A DNA stretch of 64,000 bases, from assembly GCF_006974145.1 (NCBI RefSeq), contig NZ_CP039456.1, positions 2,324,001 through 2,388,000 on the forward strand. The letters are read 5' to 3'. A program made the position numbers and the translations under genes. This DNA is from Changchengzhania lutea (lineage in GTDB: Bacteria; Bacteroidota; Bacteroidia; Flavobacteriales; Flavobacteriaceae). Positions 53,961-62,278 of this stretch are shown here, in pieces. The first letter of the stretch is position 1; every line of letters starts with the position of its first letter. The notes below the pieces were generated by a model. It was not told where the DNA came from and did not search any database. It was given only the letters and a program-made list of their open reading frames with translations.

Positions 53961-55655
53961 ATGCTTTTAATCCTATTAAAATCCAGCGCTTGCTTAGCTA
54001 TTTTTATGCTGTTTTATAAATGGTGTTTAGAGAAAACCAGTGCGCATACCTTTAAACGGTTCTACTTATTGGCAGTTATTTTGATATCGATCAGTATTCC
54101 CTTTATTACATTTACCGATTACGTTGATGCCGAAACAACTGCGGTTTCAGCCGTGTCTCAATTCAATAGTTCAGAGTCTGTTAACATTTCTGAAATCACA
54201 TTAATTCAAGAGTATTTACCGATGCTTTTATGGCATATTTATGTGTTAGGCGTCCTATTATTTTCAGTCAGGTTTTTTAAGAATTTAAATGCGTTAATTC
54301 AAAAAATAAAGGCGAATCCTAAATTAAAAAATGAAAATTTCATCAATGTGCTATTACAGGATTTAATACATCCGCATACCTTCTTCAATTACATATTCTT
54401 AAACAAAACCAAGTATGAATCTAATCAAATTCAACCTGAGGTTTTATTGCACGAGCAAACCCACGCCAAACAAAAACACGCTTTGGATATCCTGTTTATT
54501 GAACTTATACAAATCCTGTTTTGGTTCAATCCGCTACTTCATTTTATTAAAAAAGACATCAAACTAAATCATGAGTTTTTAGCAGATCAGGCGGTTATCG
54601 ATCATGGTTTTAACACTCAAAATTATCAACACTTGTTATTAACGTTCTCATCAAACGCATCTCATTCATCTTTGGCAAATGCCATCAATTATTCATTAAT
54701 CAAAAAACGATTTACAGTTATGAAAACACAAACCTCAAAAACAACACTTAGGCTCCGAAGCCTTATTATGCTGCCCTTATTGGCTATTTTAATTTACAGT
54801 TTTAGCACTAAAGAAACAAAATATGTTGCCCCCAATATTTTTATTGAAAGTGAAGCTCCACAAGAATTACGTCCTCAAGAAGGGTTGAATAATAATCCTG
54901 ACCATATTAAAAATAAACTGCAAAACACGAGTTCAATCAAAATAAAACACGCTAAAAGCCAACAAAGAGCCACGCCAAAACAAATCTCAGAATACAATAC
55001 ACTTGCAAAAAAATATAATGCACAGTCTGAAGACAGGCGCATCATAAAACTAAAGGATTTAAATCGCTTAGAATACCTTTACAGATTAATGAGTAAAGAT
55101 CAAAAAGCGAAAGCAGAACCTTTCCCAAATTGCCCACCGCCGCCTCCTGCTCCAAAAGCACCCGAAGCAAGTAAGGTGAGGCCACCAAAAGCTCCAGAGC
55201 CACCAAAACCGCCTAAAACCGGTTTTATTGAAATAGAAGGCAAAGATTATTTTTATTCAACTAATAATGGGGAAACCAAATACTATACCCGACAGGGCAT
55301 AGAAGTAGATAAAAAGGGTAATAAGTTATCAACTAAACAATCAGATGGCAGTAAGGTGGTAGACAACCAAAGAATTACAAAAGTGTTTAAAAACAATAAA
55401 GTAGTCAGTGAGTTTAAAAAAAATTGGGATGATGAAAAAATCAACGACATCCCCACACCGCCTGAGCCAAAATCACCTCTGGATTATGTGATTGACATGT
55501 CTAAAAAAGGAGCTACCTTTTATTACAATGGCAAAAAAGTATCATCTGATAAAGCCATTGCTCTAATGAAGGCAGATAAAGACCTTAATATTTCGTCAAA
55601 AACAAATAATGGCACTCGTGTTGTAAAAATTCAAACAGAACCTATTTCATTTTAA
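53961..55655 (+). CDS. M56-family (BlaR1-like) membrane metallopeptidase sensor
   Basis: The N-terminal part (to about residue 290) has four membrane helices and the zinc motif HEQTHAKQKHALD (HExxH), then FWFNPLLHFIKKDIKLNHEFLADQAV, given here in part (third ligand Glu). Then a periplasmic region (290-564) contains a proline-rich stretch (CPPPPPAPKAPEASKVRPPK) and repeat-like YFYSTNNGETKYYT and TFYYNGKKVSS blocks, instead of the penicillin-binding domain of BlaR1. It senses an unknown signal and is expected to cleave the adjacent repressor. Length is 564 residues. Confidence 0.88.
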   Translation: MLLILLKSSACLAIFMLFYKWCLEKTSAHTFKRFYLLAVILISISIPFITFTDYVDAETTAVSAVSQFNSSESVNISEITLIQEYLPMLLWHIYVLGVLLFSVRFFKNLNALIQKIKANPKLKNENFINVLLQDLIHPHTFFNYIFLNKTKYESNQIQPEVLLHEQTHAKQKHALDILFIELIQILFWFNPLLHFIKKDIKLNHEFLADQAVIDHGFNTQNYQHLLLTFSSNASHSSLANAINYSLIKKRFTVMKTQTSKTTLRLRSLIMLPLLAILIYSFSTKETKYVAPNIFIESEAPQELRPQEGLNNNPDHIKNKLQNTSSIKIKHAKSQQRATPKQISEYNTLAKKYNAQSEDRRIIKLKDLNRLEYLYRLMSKDQKAKAEPFPNCPPPPPAPKAPEASKVRPPKAPEPPKPPKTGFIEIEGKDYFYSTNNGETKYYTRQGIEVDKKGNKLSTKQSDGSKVVDNQRITKVFKNNKVVSEFKKNWDDEKINDIPTPPEPKSPLDYVIDMSKKGATFYYNGKKVSSDKAIALMKADKDLNISSKTNNGTRVVKIQTEPISF

Positions 55656-55674
55656 ATGTGCCTTAATATACTTC

Positions 55675-55713
55675 AGACCTGTCAGGTTTTAAAACCCTAA
55701 CAGGTCTTTTTTT
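55675..55713 (+). terminator. Terminator after the M56 sensor gene
   Basis: AGACCTGT pairs with ACAGGTCT, continued by AGGTTTT with AAAACCCT, forming a long hairpin followed by TTTTTT. It lies about 20 bp after the stop at 55655. Confidence 0.9.
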
Positions 55714-55782
55714 GTTTAAATGTGTAACAAATCAGCAACTTTAACGTTCTAATAACCAATCAATCAAAAAACAAATCAAATT

Positions 55783-56883
55783 ATGTTAAAGCAATTCTTC
55801 ATCATTTGCTCCGGCTCAGACACCGATATTTTAAATAACTGTTCCAAAGGCGAACAAAATAAGTATGCTGGTATTGGCGCTACCGTTTTCTTTACAGCCG
55901 TTATGGCATTCATAGCAGCTAGTTACGCGCTTTATACCGTTTTTGACAATCTCTATGCTGCTGTTTTTTTCGGACTTATTTGGGGATTATTGATTTTTAA
56001 TTTAGACAGGTATATTGTTTCTACCATAAAAAAAACCGGAAATGTTATAGATGAACTCATTCAAGCTTCCCCAAGAATCATACTTGCTGTTATCATTGCA
56101 GTCGTGATATCAAAACCTTTAGAATTGAAAATTTTTGAAAAAGAAATTAATCAAGTCCTTTTAGAAGAAAAAAATGAGCTTACCCTTAATAATAAAGTAC
56201 AATTAGCACAACAATTTACACCTTCAATTGAGGGCTTAAATAATGATATTCTCGTATTGCAACAGCAAATCGACACTAAGGAAGCAGAAGTAAATGGTTT
56301 GTACGATACTTATATTTCAGAAGCTGAAGGGACGGCAGGAACAAAGCTTTTGGGAAAAGGCCCTGTGTATAAAGAAAAGCGAGAGAAACACGATGCACTC
56401 TTAACGGAATTACAAATTTTGAAGACTGAAAATAAAGCCAAAATCATGGTTATTGAAAATAAGATTGCTGGACTTAATGGAGATTATGAAACGCAGATAC
56501 TAAACACGCAGCCTATCATTAATAACTTTGATGGTTTAATGGCACGCGTAAATGCTCTGGGCAAACTACCGTGGTTGCCGTCATTTTTCATCTTTTTACT
56601 GTTTCTTGCCATTGAAACCTCTCCCATTTTCGCCAAACTACTATCCCCTAAAGGCGCCTATGATTTTAGACTCGAGGACCAGGAAACAGCTGTAAAAACA
56701 ACGGTTCTCCAAAATACCAATCAAAGAGCGGCACTGCTAAAAACAGATTATGCCATTAACGATCGGATTTATGGTGATATAGAAAATGAAGAAGAATTGT
56801 ATGCATACAAGCGCAAAAAAGCGAGGGAACTTATGCAGTTGCAAGCAGATGCCTTTTTCAAGCATCAAAAAAATGCGCTTTAA
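55783..56883 (+). CDS. DUF4407-family membrane protein
   Basis: The 366-residue protein has membrane helices at about 30-50, 55-78, 95-118 and 268-290, with the family's LIFNLDRYIVS motif after helix 2, and a long soluble coiled-coil-like segment between (about 125-250, rich in Glu/Lys/Leu). DUF4407 members are found in Bacteroidota and Actinobacteria and have no assigned function. It starts after the M56 terminator, so it is transcribed separately. The neighbouring STAS gene is on the opposite strand and 2 bp away. Confidence 0.82.
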   Translation: MLKQFFIICSGSDTDILNNCSKGEQNKYAGIGATVFFTAVMAFIAASYALYTVFDNLYAAVFFGLIWGLLIFNLDRYIVSTIKKTGNVIDELIQASPRIILAVIIAVVISKPLELKIFEKEINQVLLEEKNELTLNNKVQLAQQFTPSIEGLNNDILVLQQQIDTKEAEVNGLYDTYISEAEGTAGTKLLGKGPVYKEKREKHDALLTELQILKTENKAKIMVIENKIAGLNGDYETQILNTQPIINNFDGLMARVNALGKLPWLPSFFIFLLFLAIETSPIFAKLLSPKGAYDFRLEDQETAVKTTVLQNTNQRAALLKTDYAINDRIYGDIENEEELYAYKRKKARELMQLQADAFFKHQKNAL

Positions 56884-56885
56884 TG

Positions 56886-57164
56886 TTATGCAGCAGATGC
56901 TGTTTTAAAATGGTTGTAAAGATCTTCACATCCTAAACCAATAATAGACAAGCTTTTATTCTTTTCTATAGCGCGATTGTGAAGTCCAGCTAAAGCATTT
57001 ACACCAAAACGGTCTATACTTTCAATATCTTCAATACTGATAGTTAATGCATTTACTCTTTCAAAAATGTTCTCAAATTCACTTTGAAACACCTTCAGGC
57101 TCTTTTTGTTTAGAATGCCTTTTAATTTAAAGAAGTTGTTGCAATTCGTAATTCTTAATTCCAT
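56886..57164 (-). CDS. STAS-domain protein (anti-sigma-factor-antagonist-like)
   Basis: A small STAS fold of about 92 residues from the ATG at 57164 (MELRITNCNNFFKLKG). It has the strand VNALTISIEDIESIDRFGVN with the Asp-Ser-x-Gly-type loop DRFGVNALAGLHNRA (the usual phosphorylatable Ser is replaced, SIDRFG), and SLSIIGLGCEDLYNHF. The upstream start at 57209 adds a loosely conserved tail. Without the Ser it may be a passive binder. No kinase or phosphatase partner is adjacent. Moderate confidence. Confidence 0.75.
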   Translation of the reverse strand: MELRITNCNNFFKLKGILNKKSLKVFQSEFENIFERVNALTISIEDIESIDRFGVNALAGLHNRAIEKNKSLSIIGLGCEDLYNHFKTASAA

Positions 57165-57390
57165 AATACATGTTTTAACGTTGAACAATAAATTTGGGTC
57201 TATAATCAATTGATTATGACATAAATGTATAACGCTATTTCCTAATTCCTACATTTTTTCGACCAATAGGATTGAACTATAGATTAAAAAAAGTTTCATG
57301 TCAAATTAATCGACGAGTAACATAAATTAAAATTAGATTTTACTATTTTTACTCGATTTGAAAACCATATAGCAATCCTAAATCCCCATT

Positions 57391-57822
57391 ATGAAAAGAC
57401 TTTTAGTAGTATTATGTTTTATCTCCGCCTTTAATTCTAGTGCCCAAAGTACCGATGACACAGACAAAAAAGAGATTCAAGCTTTACTCAAAGCACAACG
57501 TATCGCATGGTCTGATAACAATATTGAAGAATTTATGGCAGGTTACTGGAAAAGTGATTCCCTTAAATTTTATGGCAGCAATGGCGTTACTCATGGTTGG
57601 GAGAATACCTTAGAGCGTTATAAAAAAGCATATCCTACAGAAGACCATACAGGAAAGCTCAACTTTAAAATTAATGCTATTTCTAAAATTAGTGATGGTG
57701 CTTATTATGTTATGGGCGAATATCACTTAAAGCGCGAAGTCGGCAATGCAGATGGCATTTTTATGATTATTTTGAAAAAGATAGATGATGAATGGAAAAT
57801 CATTGCAGACACGTCTTCGTAA
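57391..57822 (+). CDS. SnoaL-like/DUF4440 (NTF2-fold) secreted protein
   Basis: A signal peptide (MKRLLVVLCFISAFNSSAQS) precedes a single NTF2-like domain of about 120 residues: KKEIQALLKAQRIAWSDNNI, then FMAGYWKSDSLKFYG, and the C-terminal IFMIILKKIDDEWKIIAD. The family includes ketosteroid-isomerase-like folds, often with no known reaction. It lies 3 bp before the next gene and is probably in an operon with it. Function unknown. Confidence 0.82.
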   Translation: MKRLLVVLCFISAFNSSAQSTDDTDKKEIQALLKAQRIAWSDNNIEEFMAGYWKSDSLKFYGSNGVTHGWENTLERYKKAYPTEDHTGKLNFKINAISKISDGAYYVMGEYHLKREVGNADGIFMIILKKIDDEWKIIADTSS

Positions 57823-57825
57823 GTT

Positions 57826-58299
57826 ATGACACCTGTAGTTAGAAAAGCGACCTTAGATGATCTTCCCACGCTTTTAGCCTTCGAGCAAGAGCTTATAGTG
57901 GCTGAACGCCTTTTTGACCCAACTATTAAAGAGGACCCGGTTCGTTATTACGATATCGCCGAATTAATTACGAGTTCCGAGTCAGAAGTTTACCTTATTG
58001 AAATAGACGAAGTCATTGTAGCCTCTGGATATGCTAAAATTAAAACGGACAGGCATTACCTAAAACATGACAAACAAGGTTATTTAGGTTTTATGTACGT
58101 GTCTGAAGCACATCGAGGCAAGCAGTTTAATAGTTTGATTATTGATGCCTTATTGGCATGGTGCCAATCGCGTCACGTTTTCGAAATCTGTCTTGATGTG
58201 TATCAAGATAATTCATCAGCAGTTAAAGCTTATGAGAAAGTAGGATTTAAAAAACACATGATCAATATGCGTATGACTATTGAAAATAGAGATTTTTAA
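57826..58299 (+). CDS. GNAT family N-acetyltransferase
   Basis: This 157-residue GNAT has YLGFMYVSEAHRGKQFNSLI as the acetyl-CoA-binding motif A (with RGKQ replacing RGxG) and CLDVYQDNSSAVKAYEKVGF as motif B. The substrate is not evident. It begins 3 bp after the NTF2-like gene and its 3' end overlaps the convergent oxidoreductase gene by 4 bp. Confidence 0.85.
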   Translation: MTPVVRKATLDDLPTLLAFEQELIVAERLFDPTIKEDPVRYYDIAELITSSESEVYLIEIDEVIVASGYAKIKTDRHYLKHDKQGYLGFMYVSEAHRGKQFNSLIIDALLAWCQSRHVFEICLDVYQDNSSAVKAYEKVGFKKHMINMRMTIENRDF

Positions 58300-59543
58300 A
58301 ATTTTCTATCTGGATGAAAAGCCTGTACATCCATTGATAATTTCTTATTTGATACCACTTCTGAAACTAGTTTTCCCGTTGCCGTACCCATAGTCCAGCC
58401 CATCATCGCATGCCCCGTAGCAATAATCAGATTGGTACATTTTTTGGACTTGCCAATATACGGTAGTCCATCTGCAGACAATGGGCGTAATCCGCAAGCC
58501 GCTAGACTTTTTTCCTCATCTGTTACTGTAATTTCTGGATAAAACCGTGTCACGGCATTAGCAATAGCATTTACCCGAACTCGATTAATAGTGTGGTTTA
58601 TATTGGCAATTTCCATAGTCCCAGCAAAGCGTGTAAACCCGTTCATGGGTGTTACGGCTACTTTAGCTTCGGCTAAAATCGCAGGAATTTGGATTCGCGT
58701 TTCCTTTTCTTTATTAATCCTATAACCCTTTCCTGCTTGTAAAAGTAATTTTAAGCCCAATTTTTTACTTAACAAAGCACTCCAAGACCCTGCAGCCAAT
58801 ACAAATTCATCAGCCTTCAACGTTCTTTTTGATGTTTTAACAGATGATATCTTGTGATCGTCTATTTCCAAATCAACCACTTTTTCATTTAAATAAAATT
58901 GAACACCAGCAGCTTTTAAATGAATTTTCATCTCATTCATAAACTCATGAGGTGTAGTATGGGAATCACAGGTATAATATGTGGCTCCTTTAACATTTAT
59001 TTCAACATTCGGTTCTAAGGCTTTAAGTTGATTGAGGCTAATTTCTGAAACATCTAATCCTTCATCTATAGCTAGACGTGCCGTCTTAACTTCTTCTTCT
59101 AGCATCTTTTCAGTTTGACACAGCATTAATAATCCTTTTTTTTCATAATGAAATGAAAAGTTTTCATCACGTTTAATAGCATCATATAAACCTTGACTTA
59201 ACAGGGAAATATCTTTTATTGCTGACATGGATTTTTCTACGTGATTACGATTGCAAGATTTATTAAATGCCCATACCCATTTTAAAAAATCACTGTTTAA
59301 ACGCGGTTTGATGTACAGTGGGCTTGACGAATTAAACATCCATTGCAACCCTTTTTTCATAACCCCAGGTGCTGCCAATGGCATAATATGACTGGGCGAC
59401 ACATAGCCAGCATTGACATAGGATGCACCGCCATCCATGTTAGATTGATCTATAACAGTAACCTGATGCCCCTCTTTTTCCAAATAATAGGCCGTGCACA
59501 AACCAATAATGCCGCCTCCAATTACAATTACCTTTTTACCCAT
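58296..59543 (-). CDS. FAD-dependent D-amino-acid dehydrogenase, probably cis-4-hydroxy-D-proline dehydrogenase
   Basis: The N-terminal dinucleotide motif VIVIGGGIIGLCTAYYLEKE is followed by the glycine-rich VNAGYVSPSHIMPLAAPGV typical of DadA-like enzymes, the C-terminal CGLRPLSADGLPYIG and NLIIATGHAMMGWTMG motifs, and KSVK loop residues. It has 415 residues and is cytoplasmic or membrane-associated. Placed 1 bp after the hydroxyproline epimerase, it probably oxidises cis-4-hydroxy-D-proline to pyrroline-4-hydroxy-2-carboxylate. It may act on other D-amino acids. Confidence 0.85.
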   Translation of the reverse strand: MGKKVIVIGGGIIGLCTAYYLEKEGHQVTVIDQSNMDGGASYVNAGYVSPSHIMPLAAPGVMKKGLQWMFNSSSPLYIKPRLNSDFLKWVWAFNKSCNRNHVEKSMSAIKDISLLSQGLYDAIKRDENFSFHYEKKGLLMLCQTEKMLEEEVKTARLAIDEGLDVSEISLNQLKALEPNVEINVKGATYYTCDSHTTPHEFMNEMKIHLKAAGVQFYLNEKVVDLEIDDHKISSVKTSKRTLKADEFVLAAGSWSALLSKKLGLKLLLQAGKGYRINKEKETRIQIPAILAEAKVAVTPMNGFTRFAGTMEIANINHTINRVRVNAIANAVTRFYPEITVTDEEKSLAACGLRPLSADGLPYIGKSKKCTNLIIATGHAMMGWTMGTATGKLVSEVVSNKKLSMDVQAFHPDRKF

Positions 59544-59544
59544 T

Positions 59545-60555
59545 TTATATCACTTCAAATCCATGTGCGTACGGATCGTCATCCGTATCTATCGTAATGG
59601 TGTTATGTCCATATATTTTAGCCCAACCTGTTACACTGGGGATTATGGCCAGTTTCCCATTTAGCGAAGAAACCTCTTCAACGCGACCAATAAACGTACT
59701 GCCTATATAACTTTCATGTACAAAGTCTTCCCCTACCTTTAATTTGCCTTTTGAAAACAACTGCGCCATTCTTGCAGAGGTACCTGTACCACATGGGCTT
59801 CTATCAATTGCTTTATTACCATAAAACACGGCGTTTCTTGATGAGGATGTCTTATGCATAACATCACCCGTCCACATGATATGGGTCACCATTTTGATGC
59901 TTTCGTCCCCTGGGTGAATGAACTTGTTCGGGTACTTTTCATTGATTTTATCCCTTAAAATTTGAGAATATTGAATGATTTTTGATGCTGAAAAGTCTTG
60001 AATACCCGAGAAACTTGTTTGTGGATCTATTATAGCATAAAAATTGCCTCCATAAGCCACATCAAACCTTAATTCTCCCAATTCTGGACATGTTATCATT
60101 AATCCTTCGGCCGCCAAATAACTTTTCACGTTAGTTAATTTTACCCAATCTACTTTATGCCCTTTTTGATGATATTCAATATTAATTAATCCTGCTGGCG
60201 ATTCCATTTTAATGCTTCCTGGCGTTTTTGGACTTATTAAACCTTCTTCAATAGCAATAGTAATGGCACCTATTGTGCCGTGCCCGCACATGGGCAAACA
60301 TCCAGAGGTTTCAATAAATAATATGGCAAAATCGTTTTCAGGATTGTGTGGTGGGTATAGTATGCTGCCACTCATCATATCATGTCCCCGTGGTTCAAAC
60401 ATGAGTCCCGTACGAATCCAATCATAGTCTTTCAAAAAGTGCTGACGTTTATCACTCATGGTTGCTCCAACTAATTTGGGACCACCTTCCTTAATAAGTC
60501 TCACTGGATTACCACAGGTATGTGCATCAATACACACAAATGTATGTTTAGCCAT
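59545..60555 (-). CDS. 4-hydroxyproline 2-epimerase (proline racemase family)
   Basis: The two catalytic Cys motifs are both present: MCGHGTIGA and DRSPCGTGTSARMA, the hallmarks of the proline-racemase family. The early IDAHTCGNPVRLI segment and 336 residues are typical of 4-hydroxyproline epimerases. It turns trans-4-hydroxy-L-proline into cis-4-hydroxy-D-proline. A 1-bp spacing to the FAD enzyme and an 8-bp overlap with the DUF885 gene show one transcript. The alternative of trans-3-hydroxyproline dehydratase is excluded by the first Cys (Thr in dehydratases). Confidence 0.9.
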   Translation of the reverse strand: MAKHTFVCIDAHTCGNPVRLIKEGGPKLVGATMSDKRQHFLKDYDWIRTGLMFEPRGHDMMSGSILYPPHNPENDFAILFIETSGCLPMCGHGTIGAITIAIEEGLISPKTPGSIKMESPAGLINIEYHQKGHKVDWVKLTNVKSYLAAEGLMITCPELGELRFDVAYGGNFYAIIDPQTSFSGIQDFSASKIIQYSQILRDKINEKYPNKFIHPGDESIKMVTHIMWTGDVMHKTSSSRNAVFYGNKAIDRSPCGTGTSARMAQLFSKGKLKVGEDFVHESYIGSTFIGRVEEVSSLNGKLAIIPSVTGWAKIYGHNTITIDTDDDPYAHGFEVI

Positions 60556-62278
60556 TTTTTATTTTCTCAATATAATTATTCACTCTATTTTCTAATATCG
60601 ATAGTGTGACCGTACCTTGTTCTAAAATAACTTCATGAAATTCACGAACATCAAATTTTGAACCTAATCTAGTTTCTGCCCTTTTACGTAATTCTCTAAT
60701 TTTAAGTTCCCCCATTTTATATGATAATGCCTGCCCCGGCCACGAAATATATCGATCGGTTTCAGTATTTATTTCATGTAATGAAAGTGCTGTATTTGCC
60801 GACATATAATTAATAACTTGACTTCTTGTCCAACCTTTTGCATGAATTCCTGTATCTACAACTAAACGACAAGCCCTCCACATTTCGTAAGTCAATTGTC
60901 CGAATTTTTCGTAAGGCGTTGTATAAATACCCATTTCGTCTGCTAAAAGTTCAGAATACAAACCCCAACCTTCACCATAAGCCGATAAATAGAGGTTTTT
61001 TCTGAAATCAGGGATACTATCTCCTAATTCATTATTTAAACTGCTTTGTAAATGATGTCCAGGCACAGCTTCATGAACGGTAAGCGCAGGTAAAGTATAA
61101 ACTGTCCTACTTGGCAAATTGTATGTATTTACCCAATAGTATCCAGGTTCGGTACTTTCTTTTGAAGTACCAATATACCTTCCAGCTGTGTATTTAGGAG
61201 CAATAGCATCTGGTACTGCGGCAACTCCATAAGGTTTGCGTGGTAATGTTTTAAAATATCTTGGTAATTTAGCATCTACTCTTTTCGCTATATCTCTGGC
61301 CATCATTAATAATTCGTTAGATGTTTTAGCATAAAACTGTTTATCTGTTCTCAAAAAATGAAAGAATGCTTCGAAGTTTCCTTTAAAATTTAACTCTTTA
61401 ATAATCAATTTCATTTCAGACTTAATCCGAGCCACTTCTTTTAAGCCAATTTGATGAATATCATCAGCAGTATAGGAGTTACTTGTTGTATAAAAATTAA
61501 TTCTGTTTTGATAAAAATTTGAGCCATTAGGTATATGTGAAACTCCTATTGGTGTTCTTGTATTGGGCAGATACTCTGTTTCGAAAAAAGTTTTTATGCG
61601 CTTAAATTCTGATATTACTTTGTTTTCAATGGCTTCTTTTGCTGCTATTAAAACTGAATCTTTTTGCTTTTTAGATAAATTGGAAGGCAAATTTAAAAAA
61701 GGTGAATAATAGTAACTATCCTGATAATTATCCACAATATTTACATTATAAGTGGATTCGTAACCCTCAAAAATAATTAACGGTTGAGAAACTCCCTTCT
61801 TTAACCCTTCGCGTAAATTGGAAAAATGTTGGTCTACAAAAATTGGGATAGCATTCAATTTACTCAAATAATCCTTTACGTCTTCATAACTGCTTAATGG
61901 TTTTACCATATAAGTCAAATTACTATGAAATCCGGCATCAGATAAAATAGGGTTTAAATACTGCTCAAAATGGTAATAATCAATTTTATCTTTTAATACA
62001 AAACTCAAAAGTTGCCTAGAAATTCGTTCTGTTTCGGTTAAACTTAAAGTGTCTACTTCGGACAATTCATTAAGAATCTTTTTGGCAAATTCAGCTTCAG
62101 ATTCATAATATTTTTTCGTAAAAAGACCTAAAGGATATACTTTTTTATCATATCCTTCATGATTTTGATATTTTTTTATAATGCTGTCTAAGGTGGAAGA
62201 TGGGTGCGGGTTTTTGCTTGCTTTGAAACCGAGAAAAGCAAGAGACGCAAACAAAATAATGACTTTTAAATACTTCAC
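60548..62278 (-). CDS. DUF885-family exported putative metallopeptidase
   Basis: The 576-residue protein has a signal peptide (KYLKVIILFASLAFLGFKAS). The DUF885 core includes ALTVHEAVPGHHLQSSL, an HExxxGHH motif suggestive of a zinc site, and YGEGWGLYSELLADEMGIY. Members have been considered peptidases. Positioned in a hydroxyproline catabolic operon, with overlaps at both ends (4 bp with the dehydrogenase gene and 8 bp with the epimerase), it may release hydroxyproline-containing peptides outside the cytoplasm. That role is inference. Confidence 0.85.
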   Translation of the reverse strand: MKYLKVIILFASLAFLGFKASKNPHPSSTLDSIIKKYQNHEGYDKKVYPLGLFTKKYYESEAEFAKKILNELSEVDTLSLTETERISRQLLSFVLKDKIDYYHFEQYLNPILSDAGFHSNLTYMVKPLSSYEDVKDYLSKLNAIPIFVDQHFSNLREGLKKGVSQPLIIFEGYESTYNVNIVDNYQDSYYYSPFLNLPSNLSKKQKDSVLIAAKEAIENKVISEFKRIKTFFETEYLPNTRTPIGVSHIPNGSNFYQNRINFYTTSNSYTADDIHQIGLKEVARIKSEMKLIIKELNFKGNFEAFFHFLRTDKQFYAKTSNELLMMARDIAKRVDAKLPRYFKTLPRKPYGVAAVPDAIAPKYTAGRYIGTSKESTEPGYYWVNTYNLPSRTVYTLPALTVHEAVPGHHLQSSLNNELGDSIPDFRKNLYLSAYGEGWGLYSELLADEMGIYTTPYEKFGQLTYEMWRACRLVVDTGIHAKGWTRSQVINYMSANTALSLHEINTETDRYISWPGQALSYKMGELKIRELRKRAETRLGSKFDVREFHEVILEQGTVTLSILENRVNNYIEKIKNG

